A stretch of DNA of 64,000 nucleotides, from positions 3,596,001 to 3,660,000 of the forward strand of contig NZ_JAUSXK010000001.1 in the NCBI RefSeq assembly GCF_030815955.1, written 5' to 3'. Every line of letters starts with the position of its first letter. Position 1 is the first letter of the stretch. Source of the stretch: Microbacterium murale (GTDB lineage Bacteria; Actinomycetota; Actinomycetes; Actinomycetales; Microbacteriaceae). Shown one piece after another: positions 34,072 to 42,575 of this stretch. The translations under genes and the position numbers were made by a program. The notes under the pieces were generated by a model. It saw nothing but the letters and a program-made list of their open reading frames with translations. It searched no databases and was not told the DNA's origin.

Positions 34072-34674
34072 ATGATGAGCACCCCGGCGCAGGATTCCGC
34101 CCCTCGGCGCAAGCGCGCGGATGCGGTACGCAATACGGAGTCAGTGCTCGAAGCAGCCAAAGCGGCATTCGCCGAGTCCGGAGTCGATGCGCCGATGCGC
34201 GACATCGCTGCTCGCGCGGGTGTCGGAGTCGGCACGATCTACCGCAACTATCCACTTCGTTCGGACCTGATCATCGCGGTCTTCCGTCGAGAGGTCGATG
34301 CGACGGCGGCCGAAGCCGGTCGTCTCGCAGGGGAGTACCCGCCACCGGAGGCGTTGCGCCGGTGGACCGCGCGATTCGCCGGCTTCGTCGCCACCAAGCG
34401 CGGCTTCGCGAGCGCGCTGCACTCGGGTGACCCGGCATATCAATCGCTTCCCAAGTACTTCGTCGGGACGCTCGCGCCGAAGGTTCAGAGCATCCTGGAT
34501 GCCGGCGCGCGAGACAGCAGCATCCGCGACGATGTCCGCGCGGAGGAGCTCATCCATGCCCTGAGCAGACTCGCGCAGGATCGCTCGGTCGACACCGGCG
34601 AGCAGACGACACGCATGACCGACGTGCTGCTCGACGGGTTGTTCCTGTGCGCACCCGGGGAATCACGGAACTAA
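34072..34674 (+). CDS. TetR-family regulator
   Basis: A 200-residue TetR protein. Residues about 12-60 are the DNA-binding domain (RADAVRNTESVLEAAKAAFAESGVDAPMRDIAARAGVGVGTIYRNYPLRSDL), and the rest is a ligand domain with a family ending VTDVLLDGLF-like. ATGs at 34066, 34072 and 34075 are in frame; GAGGA at 34062-34066 favours the second or third. It is divergent from an aldo/keto reductase with two palindromes in the spacer, and it overlaps the convergent AraC-type gene by four bases. It probably represses itself and the reductase (inference). Confidence 0.9.
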   Translation: MMSTPAQDSAPRRKRADAVRNTESVLEAAKAAFAESGVDAPMRDIAARAGVGVGTIYRNYPLRSDLIIAVFRREVDATAAEAGRLAGEYPPPEALRRWTARFAGFVATKRGFASALHSGDPAYQSLPKYFVGTLAPKVQSILDAGARDSSIRDDVRAEELIHALSRLAQDRSVDTGEQTTRMTDVLLDGLFLCAPGESRN

Positions 34675-35591
34675 ACCACCGGCCGTACGGTCGAGAGCGA
34701 GTGCCGGCGCCGATACTCCCGGGGAGTGGTTCCGGAGTGTTTTCGGAACACGCGGCCGAAGTGGGAGAGGTCGCGAAAGCCGCTCGACACCGCGATGTCC
34801 GAGATCGGGCGGTCGCCGCCGCGAAGCTGGGTCATCGCGTACTGCACGCGCAACTGCGCGACATAGTCGGTGACGGTCGACCCGGTGTAGCGCGCGAACA
34901 TCCGCGAGAAGTACGTCCGCTCCAGGTGCGCCATCGACGCGAGGGACTCGAGCGTGTGCGTGTCGACGTAGTTGCGATCGAGGTAGACCCGCACCGTCTC
35001 GATCGCAGAATGCGCTCGACCCAGTGACGCGGTGTCAGGGATGAAACCACGATCGGCGATCAGTCGGGCACAGGTGACGAGTATGAGCTTCTTGAGTGCG
35101 TCCATGGCCTCGCCTGTCCCATCGTGAGGACGGTTCGTCTCGGCGACGATCATCCGGAGAAGCGCCCTGGTGTCATCGACATCGTCGAGCGACACCTGTG
35201 GCAGCCGAATACGTGATGCCGTCGACGCCCCGAGCGGAATCAAGGTGGCGAGCGCGAGATCGAGAGGCGGCCGCAGCGATGGCAGCGGATGATCGTCGAC
35301 ATCCAGATACACGTTGACCACGTCGAGAGGGCGATCGCCCGTGATGAGCCCGTGCTTCTCGCCGGTGCGGGTGATCGCGAACGACGGACCGGTGATCAGG
35401 TGGTCGATTCCATCCATCACGTGGTGTCCTTCGCCGGCGAGCACGAACGTGAGGAGAACGACGTCGAGCTCGTGGTGATCGAGCACCGGATTCACGTATC
35501 CGGGAAATGGTTCAGCAGCGATTCCGTAACGGGAGAGTGTCTCGTGGCGCCCGCGTATCCGTTCTTGCGGAGAGACAAGATCAGCACACAT
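34671..35591 (-). CDS. AraC-family regulator with cupin sensor domain
   Basis: A 306-residue regulator. The N-terminal cupin (about residues 25-110, LDHHELDVVLLTFVLAGEGHHVMDGIDHLITGPSFAI) is of the sugar-sensing AraC/RhaS type. The C-terminal double helix-turn-helix runs from about 205 to 300 (IETVRVYLDRNYVDTHTLESLASMAHLERTYFSRMFARYTG ... ISDIAVSSGFRDLSHFGRVFRKHSGTTPREYRRR). It is divergent from the sugar-binding lipoprotein at 35681 and so probably activates or represses the lipoprotein-P450 operon in response to a sugar. ATG 35591 was taken; GTG 35597 is possible. Confidence 0.9.
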   Translation of the reverse strand: MCADLVSPQERIRGRHETLSRYGIAAEPFPGYVNPVLDHHELDVVLLTFVLAGEGHHVMDGIDHLITGPSFAITRTGEKHGLITGDRPLDVVNVYLDVDDHPLPSLRPPLDLALATLIPLGASTASRIRLPQVSLDDVDDTRALLRMIVAETNRPHDGTGEAMDALKKLILVTCARLIADRGFIPDTASLGRAHSAIETVRVYLDRNYVDTHTLESLASMAHLERTYFSRMFARYTGSTVTDYVAQLRVQYAMTQLRGGDRPISDIAVSSGFRDLSHFGRVFRKHSGTTPREYRRRHSLSTVRPVV

Positions 35592-35680
35592 GTACACAAT
35601 TTTGCCCTAGAACGAGGCTGAATACCTGTCGAATATTGAGTTGACGCAACCGAGCGAACTGTTTCACAGAGAGGTAAAGC

Positions 35681-36994
35681 ATGTTCACACTGAGAACGCG
35701 CGCCAGCCTGGCCGCGCTGTCGGGAGCCGCTGTAGTGGCGGCCGCAGCGGGGTGCAGCGCCGGCACCGCGACCGACGGCAAGACGACCATCAGCTATCTG
35801 GTCCAGACGGACAAGCTGACGACAGAGACCGCGACCGCCATGATCGAGGCATTCGAGAAGGCGAATCCCGACATCGCCGTCGAACTGGACACACAACCTG
35901 CGGGAACCGAGGGCGACAACCTCACCAAGACGAAGCTGTCGACGGGCGAGATGTCTGATGTGTTCTTCTACAACACCGGCTCGCTTCTGCAGGCGCTCAA
36001 TCCGGATGATCAACTCGTCGACCTTTCCGGCGAATCCTGGGTCGAGAAGGTGAATGACGACTTCCTGAGCACTGTGAGCACGGATGACGGGATCTACGGC
36101 GCACCGAACGGCTCCTCGCTCGCAGGTGGAGTGCTCTACAACAAGAAGGTCTACGCCTCGCTCGGATTGGAAGTGCCCACGTCGTGGGCCGAGTTCCTGG
36201 CGAACGGTGAGGAGATCAAGAGATCAGCGCCGGATGTCGCGCCGATCCTCCAGGCGTACGGTGACGACTGGACTGCTCAGCTGTTCGTCCTCGCGGACTT
36301 CGCGAACGTACTGCATCAGGATCCGGAATGGGCGACGAAATACACCGACAACGAGGCCAAATATTCGGACCAGCCCGCGTTCTCCGGCTTCCTGCATCAG
36401 CAGGAGGCGTTCGAGGCCGGACTGTTCAACGAGGACTTCGCGTCGCTCTTGAACGATGAGGCGATCGCAATGCTCGCCGAGGGCAGCGGCGCGCACTATC
36501 CGATCCTCACGAGCGCCGTCTCGGCCATCTCGCAGAACCACCCGGACAGCCTCGACGACGTGGGGTTCTTCGCACTGCCGGCTGACGACGCCACCGACAC
36601 CCAGGCCACGGTCTGGCAGCCGAACGCGCTGTACATCCCCAGATCGACGGAGGGAGCGCAATTGGAGGCGGCCAAGAAACTCGTCGAGTTCATCGCCTCG
36701 AGTCAGGAAGCCTGCGAGATCCTTCAGGCCACGGGGGTGCCGAGCGGCCCGTACGTCATCTCCACCTGCGAACTCCCCGCAGATGCTCCCGCAGCGATTC
36801 AGGATCTGAACGCCTACTTCGAAGCGGAGGCGACGGCTCCTGCACTCGAGTTCCTCTCACCGGTCAAGGGACCGTCCCTGCCGAACATCACGATCGAGGT
36901 CGGCTCGGGGATTCGGTCAGCAGAGGACGCAGCGGCCCTCTACGACGAGGACGTGAAGAAGCAGGCGCAGCAGTTGGGCCTCGAGGGCTGGTAG
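35681..36994 (+). CDS. Orphan ABC sugar-binding lipoprotein
   Basis: A 437-residue family 1 extracellular solute-binding protein. The signal ends in AAAAGC with lipidated Cys25, followed by SAGTATDGK. The body shows VFFYNTGSLLQALNPDDQLVDLSGESWV and YGAPNGSSLAGGVLYNKKVYASLGL, typical of CUT1 binding proteins. Unlike the first operon, no permease genes follow; the next genes encode ferredoxin, ferredoxin reductase and cytochrome P450. It therefore either works with permeases encoded elsewhere or senses a ligand for the divergent AraC-type regulator. AGAGAGG lies upstream of the ATG. A 13-base gap links it to the ferredoxin gene. Confidence 0.92.
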   Translation: MFTLRTRASLAALSGAAVVAAAAGCSAGTATDGKTTISYLVQTDKLTTETATAMIEAFEKANPDIAVELDTQPAGTEGDNLTKTKLSTGEMSDVFFYNTGSLLQALNPDDQLVDLSGESWVEKVNDDFLSTVSTDDGIYGAPNGSSLAGGVLYNKKVYASLGLEVPTSWAEFLANGEEIKRSAPDVAPILQAYGDDWTAQLFVLADFANVLHQDPEWATKYTDNEAKYSDQPAFSGFLHQQEAFEAGLFNEDFASLLNDEAIAMLAEGSGAHYPILTSAVSAISQNHPDSLDDVGFFALPADDATDTQATVWQPNALYIPRSTEGAQLEAAKKLVEFIASSQEACEILQATGVPSGPYVISTCELPADAPAAIQDLNAYFEAEATAPALEFLSPVKGPSLPNITIEVGSGIRSAEDAAALYDEDVKKQAQQLGLEGW

Positions 36995-37007
36995 CCCGTT
37001 GAAGCTC

Positions 37008-37202
37008 ATGAGGATCACAGTCAATACCGATGCGTGCGTCGGGGCAGGCCAGTGCGCACTCGTCGCCGGGGGGCTCTTCGATCAGGATGACGACGGCATC
37101 GTGATCCTGTTGGAGGAGCATCCTGGCGATGCGGACCTGCCCAGCGCTCAGCGCGCAGCATCGTTGTGCCCTGCCCGCGCGATCACGGTGAATCCACGAT
37201 GA
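37008..37202 (+). CDS. P450-type [3Fe-4S] ferredoxin
   Basis: A 64-residue ferredoxin. Cys10 and Cys16 lie in ACVGAGQC, where the position that would be the second Cys of a 4Fe cluster is Ala; the last Cys is in SLCPARAI. This C-x2-A-x2-C...CP pattern marks the [3Fe-4S] ferredoxins that feed electrons to actinobacterial P450s. The acidic middle (FDQDDDGIVILLEEHPGD) is the docking face. ATG 37008 was chosen over TTG 36999. The stop overlaps the reductase ATG (ATGA). With the next two genes it forms a complete electron chain. Confidence 0.92.
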   Translation: MRITVNTDACVGAGQCALVAGGLFDQDDDGIVILLEEHPGDADLPSAQRAASLCPARAITVNPR

Positions 37203-38419
37203 CAGCGCATATCCAGCACTTCCAGGTGATCATCGTCGGTGCCTCTCTCGCAGGGCTGACGGCAGCCGAATCGCTTCGCGACGAAGGCTTCTCGGGGTCG
37301 ATCGCGGTGATCGGGGAAGAGATGCATGCGCCGTACCTGCGGCCGTCGCTGTCGAAGCAGGTACTGAAGGGAGTATGGGGGCCGACCCAGGCCGCTATCC
37401 GCGAACCGTCTCAGCTCGCCGACCTCGACATCGCACTCATGCTCGGGCGAGGAGCCAGGCGACTCGACATCGCGGGACGGACGATCGAAGTGGGCGAGCG
37501 TGTGCTCGGGTACGAGGATCTCATCATCGCGACCGGGGCAGTCGCTCGTGGGCTGGAGACGGAATCTGTGTCCGCGTCTGATCCAGTGCACGCTCTGCGC
37601 ACCTTGGATGACGCGATCGCACTTCGTGGCGCGATGTCCTCAGCAGATCGCATCGCGATCGTCGGAGCCGGCGTGCTGGGCTGCGAGATCGCATCGGTAG
37701 CGCGCGGCGCGGGGGTCGACACGGTGATGATCGGCCGAGCGCCGACTCTGAGCTTCGGTGGTCTCGGTACTGCGCTGTCGCCGCGCATCGTGTCTCTGCT
37801 CGCGGAGAACGGTGTGGAACTGCGGCTGGGGTCTGCAGTCTCCGCTGCGCGGGCGAGGGCGCAGGGCGGGGGAGTACGCCTCGCCGACGGATCGCTCATC
37901 GAGGCAGATCTCGTCGTCGCGGCCGTCGGATGCAGGCCGGCCGTCGACTGGCTGCGTGGCAGTGGGCTCGAAATCGCAGACGGTGTCGTCTGCGACGCGC
38001 ACGGACGAGCAGCCCCGCATGTGTTCGCCGTCGGCGATGTGGCCGCATGGTTCGATGCATCATCTGGCACTCACCAGCGAGTCGAGCATCAGCAGAACGC
38101 CATCGAACAGGCGCAGGCCGTGGCGCGTTCTCTTGTGCACGGCATTCCTTCGGCGCCGATCATCCCGTTCTTCTGGTCCGAGCTCTTCGGCACCCGGATC
38201 CTCTCGTGCGGGCGCGTATCGCATGACGCGACGATCTCGACGCTCCATGGTGATCCTCAACGAGATCGCTTCGTGCTCGCCGCGACGTACCGCGGTGCTG
38301 TCGAGGGGCTGATCGGCTGGAACATGCCGCGTGAGTTCCGGCTCGCGCGCGCCGACCTGCTCGCCTCATCCGGCGAGAGACATCTGATCTCCGCCGGGAG
38401 AGGAACGGAATACCCATGA
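37199..38419 (+). CDS. NAD(P)H-dependent ferredoxin reductase
   Basis: A 406-residue FAD flavoprotein. The FAD-binding GASLAGLTAAESLR is near residues 13-27, the NAD(P)-binding GAGVLGCEIASVARGAG is near 157-173, and the second FAD motif VFAVGDVAAW is near 277-287. A C-terminal reductase domain completes the rubredoxin/ferredoxin-reductase type. It should move electrons from NAD(P)H to the neighbouring [3Fe-4S] ferredoxin. Four-base overlaps on both sides tie it to ferredoxin and P450, a strong sign of stoichiometric expression. Confidence 0.94.
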   Translation: MTAHIQHFQVIIVGASLAGLTAAESLRDEGFSGSIAVIGEEMHAPYLRPSLSKQVLKGVWGPTQAAIREPSQLADLDIALMLGRGARRLDIAGRTIEVGERVLGYEDLIIATGAVARGLETESVSASDPVHALRTLDDAIALRGAMSSADRIAIVGAGVLGCEIASVARGAGVDTVMIGRAPTLSFGGLGTALSPRIVSLLAENGVELRLGSAVSAARARAQGGGVRLADGSLIEADLVVAAVGCRPAVDWLRGSGLEIADGVVCDAHGRAAPHVFAVGDVAAWFDASSGTHQRVEHQQNAIEQAQAVARSLVHGIPSAPIIPFFWSELFGTRILSCGRVSHDATISTLHGDPQRDRFVLAATYRGAVEGLIGWNMPREFRLARADLLASSGERHLISAGRGTEYP

Positions 38420-39621
38420 CAACCTCGCACTCGCTCCCTCCGGCGACCTGCCCCTTCCACGAGATTCGGACGCTCCCCACGGACGGGACACCCCTGCACC
38501 CGTCACCCACGCTCGCGCAATGGCGAGACGAAGGTGCGGCGACTCCGCTGCGATACGCCGATGGGCATGACGGGCTTATCGTCACTCGCCATGACCTCGC
38601 GCGCGATGTGCTCGCTGATCCGCGTTTCAGTCAATTGCCACAGCGCTTTCCGCATCGCAGCGGAGAAGCGCACGCCGACGAGATCGACGACAGAGCCGTC
38701 GAAGCGCTGGCCGCTGCCGGGTTGCTCGGTCTGGATGCGCCCCAGCACGGTCGCATCCGCAGAGCGGTGACCAGTCGGTTCTCCGTGCGTGCGGCCCGTG
38801 CGAAGCAGGAGAAAGTGGGTGAGATCGTCCGTGCCCAGCTGGATGCGCTCCAAAAATCTGGAGCGCCGGCAGATCTCACCGAGCACTTCTCCATACCGAT
38901 CGCGACGCTCGTGCACTGCGATGTGCTCGGTGTTCCCGAGCATCTCGTCGAGGGCTTCTGGGATCACTTCGTGTCCAGTTCGACCACCCAGCAGAAGTTC
39001 GATTATCTCCGTGAGGTCATCGCCGCGAGGAAGGCTGATCCGGGCGAGGACGTCGTGAGCGACCTTCTTCGCTCTGAGCTGTCGGCGACGGAAGTCGAGG
39101 GTGCTCTGTTCGTGCTGATGAGCTCGGGGCGCGACTCTGTCGCCTACATCATCTCGACGAGCATGGTCGCGCTGCTGACGAACCCCGATCAGCTGGATGC
39201 GCTCCGCGAAGAGCCGCTGCTCATCTCGACGGCGATCGAGGAGTTCATGCGCGTCGGTGCGATGTTCATCACTCTGTTCCCACGTACGGCCACGGAGGAG
39301 ATCGAGATCGACGGGGTCGCATTCCACAAAGGTCAGACTGTCTCGGTCTCGCCCGTCGCCGCCAACCGCGATGAACGTCACTTCGCGGAGCCCGAGTCGT
39401 TCGATATCCGAAGGGATGCATTCGGGCATCTCGGTTTCGGCCACGGGCCGCACGGATGCGTGGGTCAGCAGCTTGCCCGAATCGAGATCCGTGAGGCGGT
39501 GACGCAGCTCATCGAAGCGCTGCCCGAGCTGAGGCTCGTGCACGCAGAGCAGATGACACCGATGCCGTTCGCGCACGACGTCGCCACCTACGAGGCGGGG
39601 TCAGTCATCGTCGCGTGGTGA
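38416..39621 (+). CDS. Cytochrome P450
   Basis: A 401-residue soluble class I P450. The heme-binding loop FGHGPHGCVGQQLA has the thiolate Cys348. The ExxR motif is EFMR near 280, and the N-terminal CPFHEIRTLP is usual for bacterial P450s. The I-helix, normally A-G-x-D-T, reads SSGRDSVAY (about 235-243), so the oxygen-activating Thr is Ser and the first Ala/Gly is Ser. This could change proton delivery or mark an uncommon reaction. It is the last gene of the lipoprotein-ferredoxin-reductase-P450 operon. The substrate is unknown; a glycoside or terpenoid are open possibilities. Confidence 0.94.
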   Translation: MTTSHSLPPATCPFHEIRTLPTDGTPLHPSPTLAQWRDEGAATPLRYADGHDGLIVTRHDLARDVLADPRFSQLPQRFPHRSGEAHADEIDDRAVEALAAAGLLGLDAPQHGRIRRAVTSRFSVRAARAKQEKVGEIVRAQLDALQKSGAPADLTEHFSIPIATLVHCDVLGVPEHLVEGFWDHFVSSSTTQQKFDYLREVIAARKADPGEDVVSDLLRSELSATEVEGALFVLMSSGRDSVAYIISTSMVALLTNPDQLDALREEPLLISTAIEEFMRVGAMFITLFPRTATEEIEIDGVAFHKGQTVSVSPVAANRDERHFAEPESFDIRRDAFGHLGFGHGPHGCVGQQLARIEIREAVTQLIEALPELRLVHAEQMTPMPFAHDVATYEAGSVIVAW

Positions 39622-39643
39622 TGATCGAGCCGATGGGTCGCTA

Positions 39644-40894
39644 TCACCCCTGAGAACTGACGTGATCGCGCAGCGCCATCTGCCGGAGTTGCCCGTTGCG
39701 CAGCGGGAACCACATCATGAGCATGAGTGCGCCTCCGAACACGGTGAAGGGCACCCACGTCGCAGTGACGGATGCCAGTGCACCGAAGGCCGCCATCGCC
39801 AACGGCATCAGGACATCGTCGCCCAGTCGTGTGATCGAGCTCATCCGTCCCAGGTACGCCGTATCGATGGTCGCGGCGAACGTGGCGCCGAGCAAAACGG
39901 AGGCGAAGCCGGCGGTCAGACCTATGACGAAGCATCCGATCGCGGCTGACCACGCCGGCCCCACACCGATCAAGATGATCCCGGCGCCCTGCACGACGAG
40001 CGCCCAGAAGCCACCACGAGCCTCGTGTCTCGGGCGCCATCGGGCGACCGAGATCGCACCGAGCGCTGCGCCGAGGCCGATCAGCGCCTCGAAGAGTCCC
40101 ACCGCCTGCGCGCCCCACCCTTCGTCGTGTGCACGCAGCGCGATGCCGATCCCCGTCGCCGGCCCGACCGCGAGATTCAGCCCGGACAGAGCGATGACGA
40201 GCGTGCGCGTGGTCGGGGCATCCCGCAGGTGAGCGAATCCGTGCTGGATGCCGCGCAGCGCAGACTCGCGTGCCGCTCGGGCCAGAGCGAAGCGTGGTCG
40301 CAGGAAGATCGCTATGAAAGCGATCACCAGGGTGAACGTGAGCGCATTGAGTGACGCGCTTCCGCCGAGCCCGGTGTAGGCGACGAGGAATCCGCCGATC
40401 GCCGAACCACCCATGGTGCCGAGTCGTGTCGCGGTCTGCATCACGGCGCTGTACGCAGGCAGATCCGACGTGTGCACCAGCTGTCGGCCGATCGTCGCTG
40501 CCGATGGCTCGTAGAACGCATCGCAGACGCCGAATGCGATGGCGGCGAGCAGCAGAACCAGCACAGAGGGAGGGGTCGCCAGAACCCACAGCGCGACGAA
40601 CACCAGCACCGCAACTCGCAGTGCGTTGAACACGATCATGACGTGGCGGGCATTGGCGCGATCGGCGAGCACTCCGCCGAAGAGCAGTATCGCTGCGCGG
40701 GGTATCGTTCCCGCGGCGACGATCACTCCCGCGATCGCCGGAGATGTGATCTGCACTGCGGTCCACGCGAGCGCGATCGTCCAGATCGCGTCACCAGCAT
40801 CCGACAGCGCCTTGACGACGATCCACGCGTGGACCGAGATGTCCCGCGAGAAGCGGGGCGGCTCCCTCAGTAGCGTGGGTTCTGCCATGCTCAT
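39644..40894 (-). CDS. MFS transporter (enterobactin-exporter/MFS_3 type)
   Basis: A 416-residue carrier with eleven to twelve spans. GGVLADRANARHVMIVFNALR (about 62-82) is the motif-A loop of the MFS_3/EntS-like group, with ISVARWRPRHEARGG in the central loop. The ATG at 40894 overlaps the stop of the ArsR-type gene upstream (ATGA), so it is co-expressed with its likely regulator. The C-terminal tail is polar. It probably exports a drug or metabolite; nothing in the sequence identifies it. Confidence 0.9.
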   Translation of the reverse strand: MSMAEPTLLREPPRFSRDISVHAWIVVKALSDAGDAIWTIALAWTAVQITSPAIAGVIVAAGTIPRAAILLFGGVLADRANARHVMIVFNALRVAVLVFVALWVLATPPSVLVLLLAAIAFGVCDAFYEPSAATIGRQLVHTSDLPAYSAVMQTATRLGTMGGSAIGGFLVAYTGLGGSASLNALTFTLVIAFIAIFLRPRFALARAARESALRGIQHGFAHLRDAPTTRTLVIALSGLNLAVGPATGIGIALRAHDEGWGAQAVGLFEALIGLGAALGAISVARWRPRHEARGGFWALVVQGAGIILIGVGPAWSAAIGCFVIGLTAGFASVLLGATFAATIDTAYLGRMSSITRLGDDVLMPLAMAAFGALASVTATWVPFTVFGGALMLMMWFPLRNGQLRQMALRDHVSSQG

Positions 40895-41445
40895 GGCGTC
40901 GTCGGGAATCCGTGCGCGAACACGAACACCGGGCGACGCTCGACACCGTCGTCCAGATCGATCCCGGTGCGCCAGGCGTCGATCGTCTCGCGCAGGGCGT
41001 TCGAGAGCTGGGCGAGCTCTTCCGCGCTCGCCCAGGTGAACGTGTCCGTGCTGAACGCGGCGCGTGACCACTCGGCCTCTGCGCGCTGCGGCTTGCCGAC
41101 GTGCCACGCTTTCAGCCGCTGCAGCTGCGTGGAGATGTTCGTTCGCTCGGCCTCGCGCGCCAGAAGAGCGTTCGACGGCGAGTCCTCGAAATCGTCGGTC
41201 GACCACGTCAAACTGCGCCGCGCGGGTTTCCACCAGCTCGTCCGCTTGTCGTCGTCCGGTGCGTCCGCGCGCTCCACGATGCCGGCACGCTCGAGCATCC
41301 GCAGATGATGGCTGATGCTGCCGACCTGCTGCTCGAGTGCGCGAGCCAGGGTGGTGACCTGGCTCGCGCCGTAAAGACCGAGGTAGTCGACGATTCGCCG
41401 GCGCACCGGGTGGTGCACGGCGGTGATGGCCTGGATCTCTTCCAT
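40891..41445 (-). CDS. ArsR-type winged-helix regulator
   Basis: A 184-residue regulator. The winged helix occupies residues 1-80 (ITAVHHPVRRRIVDYLGLYGASQVTTLARALEQQVGSISHHLRMLERAGIVER), and a C-terminal helical region (about 95-170) is of the DUF/HTH_20 form with an FxW-rich segment. There are no metal-binding Cys, so it is a drug- or metabolite-type regulator rather than arsenic-sensing. It is coupled to the MFS gene. A palindrome overlaps its own -35 box, so it probably represses the pair. The mRNA looks leaderless: TAGCGT, seven bases, then ATG. Confidence 0.9.
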   Translation of the reverse strand: MEEIQAITAVHHPVRRRIVDYLGLYGASQVTTLARALEQQVGSISHHLRMLERAGIVERADAPDDDKRTSWWKPARRSLTWSTDDFEDSPSNALLAREAERTNISTQLQRLKAWHVGKPQRAEAEWSRAAFSTDTFTWASAEELAQLSNALRETIDAWRTGIDLDDGVERRPVFVFAHGFPTTP

Positions 41446-41452
41446 GCCGTCA

Positions 41453-41481
41453 ACGCTACGAGTGGTCGCCGATCTTCACAA
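41453..41481 (-). promoter_or_regulatory. Promoter of the ArsR-MFS pair
   Basis: On the minus strand TTGTGA (41476-41481) and TAGCGT (41453-41458) are 17 bases apart. The -10 ends seven bases before the ATG at 41445, so the transcript should start at the start codon. Confidence 0.6.
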
Positions 41482-41491
41482 GACTTCTTGT
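41478..41491. promoter_or_regulatory. ArsR-type operator
   Basis: ACAAGA-CT-TCTTGT is a perfect 12-of-14 dyad that overlaps the -35 element, well placed for repression by the ArsR-type protein. Confidence 0.65.
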
Positions 41492-41504
41492 ATACCGCGG
41501 AAAA

Positions 41505-42575
41505 TCAGGGATTCTGGCGAGGAGCGCGGTCGCGACGGCGGCGCCGGACCAACCAGATCACGACGAAGACCGCGCCGGCGATGACGAGCCAGGGGAGCAG
41601 GAAGCCGACCGTGATCACGAGCGCGTTCAGCGACACGATCAGCCCGTTCCATCCGGCGAGAAGCCCTGCGCCGAATCCATCGGGCTCCGGTGTCGTCGCT
41701 GCTGCCTCCGGGATGAGCTGCACCTGCAGCGAAGACATCGCGACCTGGTCTTCGAGCGCGGCGAGCTGCTGCTCATACGATTCGAGCTGTGCCTGCCGAT
41801 CCGTCAGTGCGATCTCGGCTTCGATCAGCTCGGAGACGCTGCCGGACTGCGACATCAGCTCGGTGAGGCGTGCGACTGAGGCGCTGGTCGCCTCCACCCG
41901 GGCCCGCAGATCGATCGCGGTCGAAGTGACGTCCTGCTTGGACAGCGACGACGACACCACCGCTCCGGTGTCGGCGAGCTCGTCGATGACGCCGGTGAGG
42001 TCGGCGGACGGCACCCGGATGCTGATCCAGCCGTAGCCACCGGCCGGCTGCTCCGGGAGGCTCATATCCGTGGTCATCGGCTCGGCGGAGACGTCTGTGC
42101 TCTCGACGAATCCGCCGTGCGACTCCGCGAGCTCGGCGATCGCATCGACGGCCGCCTCGACATCGTCCACTCGCACTGTGGCCTGTGCGGTCGCGATGAT
42201 CTCGCGATCTGCGCTGTCGGCCTCCGCGCCCGCGATCATCGATGAAGATGCGTCAGCGCTCTCCGGTACAGCCATGTCGCTGCCCGAGCGGTCTGCCAGG
42301 CCGACGACGCTTCCGCCGCCCTCCGCGGTCGACACTCCGACAGTGTTGAGCAGCGGCGGTGTGATGAGGACTCCGGCGACGAATGCGGCGGCGATCCCTA
42401 CGCCCGTCAGCCATCCGCGACGCCTGCTCTTCTTGCGTACCGGAACGTGCTCGGGAGACCGTTCGCGCGCGATATCCGCGAACACGTCGTGCTCGATGCG
42501 GTCGATGGTCGCCTGAGACAGCTCAGGGAGTTCGGGCAGCTCCTCGGATGAGCCCGTGGGGGTCTGATCGTTCAT
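41505..42575 (-). CDS. DUF4349 membrane protein, probable anti-sigma partner
   Basis: A 356-residue protein. The first 50 residues are cytoplasmic and acidic (LPELPELSQATIDRIEHDVFADIARE), followed by RKKSRRRGW and a transmembrane segment (LTGVGIAAAFVAGVLITPPLL). The extracytoplasmic DUF4349 region has a coiled coil (about 215-275). A second span (about 310-340) and a very basic tail (RRRRRDRAPRQNP) end it. Its start overlaps the stop of the ECF sigma gene (ATGA). That coupling, and the short cytoplasmic helix before a span, suggest it controls the sigma factor (inference). DUF4349 itself has no settled function. Confidence 0.85.
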   Translation of the reverse strand: MNDQTPTGSSEELPELPELSQATIDRIEHDVFADIARERSPEHVPVRKKSRRRGWLTGVGIAAAFVAGVLITPPLLNTVGVSTAEGGGSVVGLADRSGSDMAVPESADASSSMIAGAEADSADREIIATAQATVRVDDVEAAVDAIAELAESHGGFVESTDVSAEPMTTDMSLPEQPAGGYGWISIRVPSADLTGVIDELADTGAVVSSSLSKQDVTSTAIDLRARVEATSASVARLTELMSQSGSVSELIEAEIALTDRQAQLESYEQQLAALEDQVAMSSLQVQLIPEAAATTPEPDGFGAGLLAGWNGLIVSLNALVITVGFLLPWLVIAGAVFVVIWLVRRRRRDRAPRQNP

